The translations under genes and the position numbers were made by a program. Shown one piece after another: positions 1 to 5,177 of a stretch of DNA of 5,842 nt. The stretch comes from Sodalis-like endosymbiont of Proechinophthirus fluctus. Lineage in GTDB: Bacteria > Pseudomonadota > Gammaproteobacteria > Enterobacterales > Enterobacteriaceae. The DNA lies in the NCBI RefSeq assembly GCF_001602625.1, contig NZ_LECR01000055.1, forward strand, positions 3,273 to 9,114, in the 5' to 3' direction. The stretch's first letter is position 1. The number at the start of each line of letters is the position of its first letter. The notes beneath the pieces were generated by a model. The model was given only the letters and a program-made list of their open reading frames with translations. It ran no database searches and was not told the origin of the DNA.

Positions 1-758
1 GCGAACAGCGGGCGAACGATGGTTAGCATATCGCTAACGGGCCGTAAATCCGGAAACCGCTGTGCCCAATGGCTTGGCAAAAAGGCGCAGGCTGTAGTGA
101 CATGCAATAGCTGGCGCGTTAATTGCGCCGAGGTAGTGGTGACGAGCGGCACCTGCTGATTGAGCTGCAGGCGGTTTTCGTGCGTATGAAAATCAGCTCC
201 CCATTCAAGCTGTATATAAGGTCGCTTGTCGTTAACAGGTTCGCCGCCATTGGCATCGGTGAACAGCGTTAGGGAAAAGCTGCCAAGCTGCTGACTAGTC
301 AACTCCTCCATTTTTGGCGCTTCAGTGGTAATCAATAAATCCAGCTGGCGTTCGTGTAGTTCTTTTATTAGCCCCTGACGCAGCGCAATGCGCGCCTCCA
401 GCTGGAGATCCGGCCACTGTTTATAAAGATTTTGCAGCCAATCTCCCAGCCACGCTTCCCACAGCGATGCGCTGGCGCCAATGGACAGCGGATTATGCTG
501 CAAAGAGCGCGTCACTTCCTGTTTGGCGACCTGCCAGGTGATTATCAGATTTTCTGCGTAGGGCAATAGGCGTTCCCCTGCCGCGGTCAGGCGAATATTA
601 TTTCTATGGCGGGTAAACAGGCTTACGCCCAGCTGAGTTTCCAACTGGCGGATGCGAAAGCTGACCGCTGATTGTGTCAGATAAAGCGCTTCCGCCGCTC
701 GCCCGAAATGTCGGGTACGGCTTACTTCCAAGAATGTTTTCAGTAATTCCGTGTCCAC
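1..758 (-). CDS. hdfR: LysR-type transcriptional regulator HdfR, C-terminus beyond the window
   Basis: The minus strand reads without a stop from a GTG at 756-758 to the window edge, giving 252 codons of a protein that is about 279 residues in E. coli. It begins [20 protein letters not shown] and continues AALYL-type helix-turn-helix sequence with [13 protein letters not shown] at about residues 29-41, the classic LysR DNA-binding domain. The rest (from about residue 90) is the effector-binding domain, including [17 protein letters not shown], which I recall almost unchanged in E. coli HdfR. HdfR is a cytoplasmic DNA-binding protein known in E. coli as a repressor of the flagellar master operon flhDC. 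The GTG start is chosen because it gives the family N-terminus and has a GGAGAG ribosome site four bases upstream. It is divergent from maoP, as in E. coli. No lesion is visible in the part shown; the missing end could hide one. Confidence 0.95.
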   Translation of the reverse strand, partial: MDTELLKTFLEVSRTRHFGRAAEALYLTQSAVSFRIRQLETQLGVSLFTRHRNNIRLTAAGERLLPYAENLIITWQVAKQEVTRSLQHNPLSIGASASLWEAWLGDWLQNLYKQWPDLQLEARIALRQGLIKELHERQLDLLITTEAPKMEELTSQQLGSFSLTLFTDANGGEPVNDKRPYIQLEWGADFHTHENRLQLNQQVPLVTTTSAQLTRQLLHVTTACAFLPSHWAQRFPDLRPVSDMLTIVRPLF

Positions 759-787
759 TTCGCTCTCCAAAAAAACTTTTCGCACTG

Positions 788-817
788 ATTAAAATGTTTC
801 GTTTTACAGAAAGTCAA
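788..817 (-). promoter_or_regulatory. Probable sigma-70 promoter of hdfR
   Basis: On the minus strand TTGACT (812-817) is followed after 18 bases by TTTAAT (788-793), each one mismatch or less from a good sigma-70 hexamer. Transcription would start near 781, leaving a short leader before the GTG at 758. It overlaps the maoP promoter elements, so the two divergent genes probably compete for polymerase or share control; LysR regulators commonly repress themselves from such regions. This is inferred from motif match and position only. Confidence 0.6.
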
Positions 818-831
818 CCCTAACTAATACT
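803..831 (+). promoter_or_regulatory. Probable sigma-70 promoter of maoP
   Basis: TTTACA (803-808) and AATACT (826-831) are 17 bases apart on the plus strand, with a GC-rich stretch (CCGCGCC) just downstream. The predicted start is near 838, about 40 bases before the maoP ATG. The -10 region lies inside the 17-bp maoS candidate, so site binding and transcription of maoP may interfere. The -10 match is only moderate. Confidence 0.5.
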
Positions 832-840
832 CCGCGCCAT
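824..840 (+). promoter_or_regulatory. maoS: Candidate maoS site
   Basis: The 17 bases CTAATACTCCGCGCCAT lie between divergent hdfR and maoP. In E. coli, maoS is described as a short (17-bp) sequence next to maoP that, with MaoP, constrains DNA mobility in the Ori macrodomain. I recall its sequence as matching this one, but this was not checked. Location and length fit. The alternative is that the bases are conserved only because they form the maoP promoter. Confidence 0.6.
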
Positions 841-877
841 AAACAGCATGGCTTATGTAGAGATGGGAGCGCGTAAG

Positions 878-1216
878 ATGGCGGACAGCTTTTTTACTTC
901 TACTCGTTATTTTGATAACAAAAATTATCCTCGCGGCTTCTCTAGGCATGGTCATTTCACTATTCGTGAAGCGCAGTTATTAGAGCATTGCGGCCATGCC
1001 TACAATGATTTGAACAGCGGCAAACGGGAACCTGTAACCGATGAAGAACGGCAGTTTGTTGCTGTGTGCCACGGTGAACTTGCCCCCTCAAACGAACATG
1101 AGAAGGTTTGGTTTAAATACATAGAGCATACTCGCCGCCCCAAGCGTTTTCATACCCTTTCCGGCGGTAAACCACAGATGGATGTTGTGGAAGACTACAC
1201 CGACACTGAAGATTGA
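878..1216 (+). CDS. maoP: MaoP (YifE), Ori macrodomain organisation protein
   Basis: This intact 112-codon gene encodes a small cytoplasmic protein of the DUF413/YifE family. It opens [20 protein letters not shown] and closes with [14 protein letters not shown] followed by an acidic EDYTDTED tail; these blocks and the 112-residue length match E. coli MaoP as I remember it. MaoP is reported to act with the nearby maoS sequence to organise the Ori macrodomain of the chromosome. The reading frame is open from an ATG at 848, but 878 is chosen because it gives the family N-terminus and is preceded, eight bases away, by a GGGAG ribosome site (865-869); the ten extra residues from 848 have no family counterpart. 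It is divergent from hdfR and convergent with the comM pseudogene. Its undamaged state beside so much decay suggests it is still under selection. Confidence 0.95.
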   Translation: MADSFFTSTRYFDNKNYPRGFSRHGHFTIREAQLLEHCGHAYNDLNSGKREPVTDEERQFVAVCHGELAPSNEHEKVWFKYIEHTRRPKRFHTLSGGKPQMDVVEDYTDTED

Positions 1217-1221
1217 TAAAG

Positions 1222-1239
1222 AAGGGGTTAAAGCCCCTT
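1222..1239 (+). terminator. Terminator of maoP, possibly bidirectional
   Basis: AAGGGG (1222-1227) and CCCCTT (1234-1239) form a six-pair stem around a six-base loop, followed by a T-rich run (TTATTCT). It begins six bases after the maoP stop and lies between convergent maoP and comM, so it could serve both strands, although the T tract is imperfect. Confidence 0.65.
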
Positions 1240-1250
1240 TATTCTAACTC

Positions 1251-2664
1251 TTATTCCCGCTGCTACCACAGCTCATGCAGCAGCCGGTCGATAGAGATAG
1301 CTTAGGGCGCTTCCAGAGGGTGATTTTTGCTAATTTGGGCTTTACACGCCAAGATCCTCTGGTGTGCGGGCTACTTTTAGTAAACAATGCGAAGAGGTTA
1401 CTGACAATCGTAGCGCCATTAATGCATTTCCCAGAAACTAGCTATCGGTTTCCTACAAAGGGGCACCATTGCATAAGCCGCTTATTGCTCAGCCGTGCGT
1501 TAAGGCTCTACGCGTATTCTAAATGAATGGCACGTGCCGCCAGACACGTGCACGCACAGTCGCTCTGTCTTCGTCGAGCGGGCATGCGCCCGAGCAACGA
1601 CCCCAGTGACGGCAACGGGACATACACCGACAGATCGAAGCATCGAAGCGATCCAGAAACGGCTCCGACAGGCAATTCAGACAGCGTATTCTCAGTCGGC
1701 TCGCAGCGGGTCGTGTACGCTGCTGCGATCGCCGGAATGGTTATGGCCGCTACCAATTGAAAAAATACTGGCAGGCAAACGCTGGCCTGGACACGCGCGA
1801 TGTGAATTTCACCCGTTTCCAGATGTGAATTTCACCTGTTTCCAGCGGATCGTGCGGCGCGGGGCTCCCGAGCACTCGCTTACGCCGTTATGGGCCAGAG
1901 CGAGATTTCTCCGGAGCGCGCGAAAAGGACGCTGACGCTCATGGCGTCTAGCGGTGCTGACGCTAACCAGACTGGTAAAATGACGGCGGTTTCCATCGTC
2001 TCATCATCTAATACCGGCAGCTAACCCCTATAGTCGGCTCGCTAACATGGTCTTTCCGAGTACCCGGCGCGGCTATATCAGCAATAAACTTGTAAGCCGC
2101 CGGCAGTGGCGATTTCTAGTGCGCGTTGGGCCTATTAATGGCCGATGACTTCCGTCAAATCGCTGCCGTTTGACGACGCTAGTAGGATGGATATCCGCCA
2201 TGGGTTCCTCGGTAATCAGAGGGTCATCACCCTGTAGAAAGCGGCACACCTTTTGCAGACAGCCGGCGAGACATACCTTGGATGCTAGGTGACAGCGTGA
2301 TTTCTTCACGATTGGCTTACAGGATAAGGATAATCTGCCGACCTTCGTCCACCGCGCCGTGGGTGGCCGGAATAGCGCCTAAACTCCGCAGGCCCCTGGC
2401 CAGCGACAGCTCGCCAAGAAACTTATAAAGCTTCAGCCGAGCGCCGGGGATATGTTACGTCGCTGAAAGGATTGCCAGCGCGACTGGCAAATCGTAGTGA
2501 GAATGGCGCTGCATACTTGAATCCCGTGACGCGCGCACGGTACATTCCGGCAGCCACACCAGGTTGAGAAGGAAGGCAACCCCTTATTATATGTTGTCTC
2601 CACCATGATAGATAGTGACCCGGATGCCGATTAGCCCGAGGGTATAAATTGTCGCCAGTGCCAT
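1251..2664 (-). pseudogene. comM: comM (yifB) pseudogene, AAA+ helicase of natural transformation
   Basis: Read on the minus strand, this stretch aligns from end to end with ComM/YifB (about 506 residues), but only by switching frames many times. In order the pieces are: MALATIYTLG (from ATG 2664, with AGGAG just upstream), NKGLPSF, VWLPECTV, YDLPVALAILSAT, LGELSLARGLRSLGAIPA, CLQKVCRFLQGD, LTEVIGH then two stops, ALEIATAGG, MLASRL, LPVLDDETMETAVIL, RQRPFRA, AHNGV, ETGEIHI, FQLVAA, CFDLSVYVPLP, LAARAIHLEYA, NARLSNKR, LLKVART and IDRLLHEL. ComM is a hexameric ATPase that drives branch migration when incoming DNA recombines during transformation. Here Walker A (about 2049-2070) is frameshifted, and the Walker B segment (about 1865-1890) and the preceding HHSASLTAM-like block are deleted. 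It occupies 1414 bp against about 1520 for an intact gene. Recovery of function is not plausible. Product identity is firm; exact ends are approximate. Confidence 0.92.
1799..1844. repeat. 23-bp direct tandem duplication inside comM
   Basis: Two adjacent 23-base copies beginning GATGTGAATTTCACC (1799-1821 and 1822-1844) differ at one base. On the minus strand each encodes the ComM-like ETGEIHI segment when read in the right frame. Only one copy is expected in the family, so this is a local duplication; 23 is not a multiple of three, so it also shifts the frame. Confidence 0.9.
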
Positions 2665-3055
2665 GGGGCTCTCCTTTGTGAACGGTGCTGAGTATGTGCC
2701 AGCTATCGCGGCGGAAAGGTTAGTAACGATAAAAAGATGTGCGGCTCGGATAAGAAAAATAATCTCGTCATTGCTATACCATGGCGAAAAATGCAACGGC
2801 GCTTGCTTTTCTAGCGTAGATGCGCCAGTCACCTAGTTTCACGATATTATTACCCACCGTTGCACCGTTTTCCAGACAGGCTAATAACCATGTTATTGAT
2901 GATGGTGAATGAACGTGAATATAACGATCTTCGCTAAGAGAACGGTGTGCATTAGTAAGCGGGTAATACCCGGCGCTATCGATCGAATAAATAGAGGGGT
3001 AATACGCTTTCGTAGAATATGCTTAATAAAGGGAGATGTAGGAAGAGATAATAAG

Positions 3056-3085
3056 AATAAATATGCTGGCTCTCAGCATTTATTA
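3056..3085. repeat. Imperfect hairpin, function unknown
   Basis: ATGCTG (3063-3068) and CAGCAT (3074-3079) form a stem around GCTCT, extended by AT pairs (AATAAA with TTATTA) after a small bulge. It could be an old terminator, since the downstream arm is T-rich, but no gene can be assigned to it. Confidence 0.4.
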
Positions 3086-3142
3086 TAAATGAGATGACTA
3101 ACATCGTCTGTCTAACCCGCTACGCGGCTACTACATATTCAG

Positions 3143-3160
3143 TAATAAAATATTTTATTA
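3143..3160. repeat. Perfect 18-bp AT palindrome
   Basis: TAATAAAATATTTTATTA equals its own reverse complement. In AT-rich DNA this can arise by chance; a binding site for a nucleoid protein or regulator is possible but nothing else supports it. Confidence 0.5.
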
Positions 3161-3402
3161 TAATTAAATTTCTTATGTTAAATTTGTCGGGAGGTGTCTC
3201 GCATTGTCGCTGTAGTGATGTTTAGATGGTCTCGATATAAATTAGTCGGATAACCTTTCAATCAAGTCGAAGATAGAGGATGCGCGAGTTCTTAAAAGTT
3301 TTCTTTTTATTTTATGGCATTGCTGAATATTGCGCGCGATAGTTGACGCTTATGGCGCACCGCAAACTTATTATCATTCTTAACTAAACAATGCCTTTAA
3401 CA

Positions 3403-3430
3403 CTGACTAATCAGTTAATATCCGTATAAT
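3403..3430 (+). promoter_or_regulatory. Orphan sigma-70-like promoter
   Basis: CTGACT (3403-3408) lies 16 bases before a consensus TATAAT (3425-3430), followed by a GC-rich discriminator GCGACCCGC, the type seen at stringently controlled promoters. The -35 box sits in a short inverted repeat ACTGA/TCAGT (3402-3415). No gene starts directly downstream; the ilvL remnant is about 450 bases away. It may be the old ilv operon promoter or that of an erased gene. Confidence 0.4.
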
Positions 3431-3883
3431 GCGACCCGCATGCTCAACCTACTATTGACCCTCTACTCCCTTATAAGTTGGCAGCGCAGCGACACTGTGT
3501 AATACACGACTCGCACATCGCCCTTCATACTAATCACCGAGGTTGGTGATGCAGCCTCTTATATCACCGTCAACTCGTCAGTGGTAACGATGTTAATCTC
3601 TCTATCGCCGCAGATTCGCCCACCCTGAGATGACCACCGTGTCTCTGGTTTTCTCTTCCTTACAACCCACTGGGGACTCCTCCATTGCCTTAAAAGAGCT
3701 GCTCTTGGTCAGGGTTTCTCTATGTTATCTGACCGTCGTCGACTAAATTAAAAATTTTCATTTATGAATAACTATTATGTAATTTATGGAATAACAGGAC
3801 AGTACGTTCTGATCGCGCTGATAGGAATAACAAAAATAATTATTAATTATTAATTAAATATTAAGCATAATTAAAATATATTT

Positions 3884-3970
3884 ATGAAAGCTGCTATTTA
3901 AGTGATTAGCATGATAGTGATTATTATCCCACCATGCGGGGCTGAACATGGACGAAGAAAAGCTTACTAA
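3884..3970 (+). pseudogene. ilvL: ilvL leader peptide gene with premature stop
   Basis: The codons after ATG 3884 read MKAAI, stop, VISMIVIIIPPCGAEHG, then RRKAY and stop. E. coli IlvL (32 residues) has VVIIIPPCGAALGRG at the same place, so the identity is clear. The leader peptide senses charged Leu, Val and Ile tRNA: ribosome stalling at these codons decides whether the downstream attenuator forms. Here codon 6 is TAA where the family has Arg, several of the Val/Ile codons are missing through an internal deletion, and the normal stop has changed so the frame runs one codon further. There is no convincing ribosome site before the ATG. The sensing function is therefore probably lost. It lies directly upstream of the attenuator and ilvG. 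Confidence 0.85.
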
Positions 3971-3978
3971 ACAAGCTT
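3960..3978 (+). promoter_or_regulatory. Upstream stem of the ilv attenuator
   Basis: AAGCTT (3960-3965) and AAGCTT (3973-3978) pair across a seven-base loop. E. coli has AAGGCTT/AAGCCTT with a seven-base loop at the equivalent place over the ilvL stop, so this is the shortened counterpart of a leader RNA stem. Confidence 0.6.
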
Positions 3979-3988
3979 AAATTTCAAA

Positions 3989-4018
3989 AAAAACCGCACC
4001 AACCCGGTCGCGGTTTTT
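3989..4018 (+). terminator. ilvGMEDA attenuator terminator
   Basis: AAAAACCGC (3989-3997) pairs with GCGGTTTTT (4010-4018), and ACC (3998-4000) with GGT (4006-4008), leaving one bulged C. The hairpin ends in five T residues. It lies 18 bases after the ilvL stop and 31 before the ilvX/ilvG remnant, where the E. coli attenuator lies. It appears structurally intact although leader and genes are broken. Confidence 0.85.
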
Positions 4019-4049
4019 GAGTATCAATCAAGCAACAGAAGAACACTAA

Positions 4050-4104
4050 ATGAAAATTAGAACATTATTCTGTCCCTGCGGCGCGAAGGATAGGGAACTG
4101 GACC
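4050..4104 (+). pseudogene. ilvX: Probable ilvX remnant, now read through into ilvG debris
   Basis: E. coli has a tiny ilvX gene (16 codons) between the attenuator and ilvG. Here the start ATGAAAATTAGAACATTATT lines up base for base with the recalled E. coli ilvX start, and the AGGGAAC just before the ilvG ATG resembles its end. The peptide would begin MKIRTLFCP. The expected stop before ilvG is changed (TAA to TGG) and the reading frame has shifted, so the open frame continues as IlvG-like sequence to 4319. The assignment depends on position and nucleotide resemblance; such a small gene cannot be confirmed from protein sequence. Confidence 0.5.
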
Positions 4105-4969
4105 ATGAACAGAGCTCAATCTACGACAGCGGGATTGAGCATCTGATATGCAGTCATGAAGCACAGGGCGCGACCATCGCAGAAATCGGCTACGCACGGA
4201 CTACCGGTAAATTGGGGGAGTATATCGCGACCTACGGTCCTGGTTCCACCAATCTTATCACCGGTCTAGCCGATGCCTTATTAGACTCGGTGCCGGTCGT
4301 GGCGATTACCGTAGGATAGGTTAGATCGGCGTTTATTGGCGTTGATGCCTTTCAAGAAATTAATGCACTGGGTTTGTTGTTGGTCTGTACCAAACATAGC
4401 TTTCTAATCACTGGACGCGAGCTGCCGTGGATTATCACTGAAGAATTCGCCATTGCTACCAGAGGATGTCCCAGTCCTGTTCTGATCAATATTCCCAAGA
4501 ATATCCAGCGGGCTAGGGACGATGGGGTTCGGTATTCCCGCTGTGATCGAAGCACAGATTGCTCGTCTTAGGGATACCGTCATCTGTGTCTCAGGCGACA
4601 GTTCCTTTATGATAGATGTGCAAGGAGGATCTGACCACTATTAAGCAAAAACGGTTGCAGCTGAAAATCGTGCTGCTGGATAATAACCAGCATTTAGGTA
4701 TGGTCCGTCAATGGCAGTAGTTATTTTTGATAAACGTTATAGCGAACCACCCTGACTGATAACCCTGATTTTCTCACGCTGGCCAGTGTTTTCGTCATTC
4801 CCCTTCCCGGCTTGCACATCACTCGCAAAGACTAAATCCCGCAGGCTCTGGAAACCCTATTTAACCAACCTGTACCGTTCCTGCTGCGTGTTTCTATCGA
4901 TGAGCTTGAGAATATCTGGCCGCTTGTGCCTCTAGCGACGGTAATGAAACCATGCTGGAGAAATCATAA
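4105..4969 (+). pseudogene. ilvG: ilvG pseudogene, acetolactate synthase II large subunit
   Basis: IlvG is the thiamine-diphosphate-dependent large subunit that condenses pyruvate with pyruvate or 2-oxobutanoate, the first common step of valine and isoleucine synthesis. The start MNRAQ (ATG 4105) is joined to [20 protein letters not shown] after loss of about 29 codons. [18 protein letters not shown], a TAG at 4317-4319, AFIGVDAFQEINALGL and PVLINIPKNIQ follow. At 4507-4509 the sequence jumps about 235 codons to LGTMGFGIPA. The cofactor motif GDGS is now GDSS. A one-base insertion after DVQ, a TAG for Gln at 4718-4720, further frameshifts around 4740 and 4930, and a TAA at 4833 break the C-terminal part (LKIVLLDN, TLTDNPDFLTLAS, VSIDELENIWPLVP). 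The gene ends MLEKS at TAA 4967-4969, overlapping the ilvM ATG as in E. coli. It is 865 bp against about 1647, and cannot be functional. Confidence 0.95.
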
Positions 4970-5159
4970 TGATGCAACATTCCCTTTCTATTCAAGCGAG
5001 CGCTTCCGCTCGGAAGCTAAAGCATAAATATTTCACTTGACCGTTGCAAGAAAGCGATCTGCAGACTTATTATCTGCACAATTGAGTAAGCTAATGGATA
5101 TCGCTATGTAGAGATCTAGCAATTAATATCATAACAAATACGTGCCTAAGGCCAGGTAA
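4969..5159 (+). pseudogene. ilvM: ilvM pseudogene, acetolactate synthase II small subunit
   Basis: IlvM is the ACT-like small subunit (87 residues in E. coli) that activates IlvG. The start ATGATGCAACAT at 4969 overlaps the ilvG stop exactly as in E. coli, and reads MMQHSLSIQAS. About 30 codons of the middle are missing. From 5037, in another frame, comes LTVARKRSADLLSAQL then SKLMDIAM and a TAG at 5109-5111, matching the family block LTVASPRSVDLLFSQLNKL. The end is uncertain: a KAR-stop at 5157-5159 resembles the usual terminus. At about 190 bp it is clearly shortened and frameshifted. Two overlapping perfect hairpins (GAGCG/CGCTC and GCTTCC/GGAAGC, 4999-5017) sit near the place where homology breaks off. 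Confidence 0.85.
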
Positions 5160-5177
5160 GGAAAGAAGAAGATAACA

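Larger units (their letters stand above)
2665..3883. other. Long gene-free spacer between comM and ilvL remnants
   Basis: I find no protein or RNA gene that I can name in these 1.2 kb on either strand. All frames are broken within a few dozen codons and no fragment resembled a known family to me. Base composition becomes strongly AT-rich at about 3130-3190 and 3740-3883. The stretch holds a small inverted repeat CGGGT/ACCCG (2960-2972), a hairpin (3056-3085), an 18-bp palindrome (3143-3160), a promoter-like motif (3403-3430), ATCACC/GGTGAT (3533-3550), AAGAGC/GCTCTT (3694-3706) and a repeated GGAATAACA (3788-3796 and 3824-3832). In E. coli the equivalent spacer is only a few hundred bases, so it may contain an erased gene or an old insertion. 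Confidence 0.6.

Noticed and set aside
1275..1526. Open frame of 83 codons on the plus strand starting MQQPVDRDSL
   Set aside because: It lies wholly antisense to the C-terminal comM fragments (LLKVART, IDRLLHEL), which explain the sequence.
1799..1844. IS21-type terminal repeats or a minimal CRISPR
   Set aside because: The two 23-bp units are adjacent without spacers, occur once, and encode the expected ComM segment on the minus strand.
1527..1935. Two overlapping plus-strand open frames of 77 and 133 codons
   Set aside because: Both are antisense to comM segments such as FQLVAA, CFDLSVYVPLP and LAARAIHL and resemble no family; their openness reflects GC-rich antisense codon structure.
1931..1964. 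GCTGACGCT repeated at 1931-1939 and 1956-1964
   Set aside because: Both copies align to different ComM positions (SLVS and RQRPFR pieces), so the match looks coincidental.
2665..2832. Upstream ATG at 2832 as comM start
   Set aside because: The residues from 2832 to 2665 have no ComM counterpart. The ATG at 2664 gives the family N-terminus and follows an AGGAG site.
2890..2937. Small open frame MLLMMVNEREYNDLR on the plus strand
   Set aside because: Fifteen codons without a ribosome site or recognised family is expected by chance.
3403..3480. rRNA or tRNA operon promoter
   Set aside because: Although TATAAT plus a GC-rich discriminator looks like a stable-RNA promoter, no tRNA cloverleaf or rRNA sequence follows, and a second TTGACC/TATAAG pair has only 11 bases between the boxes.
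3560..3700. Possible fragments of a larger gene in the comM-ilvL spacer
   Set aside because: Frames such as ITEVGDAASYITVNSS or, on the minus strand, MEESPVGCKEEK could not be tied to any family and end quickly.
4352..4571. Minus-strand frame of 67 codons and a plus-strand frame from 4374 as separate genes
   Set aside because: The plus frame is part of ilvG (CTKHSF, PVLINIPK) followed by out-of-frame sequence, and the minus frame is its shadow.
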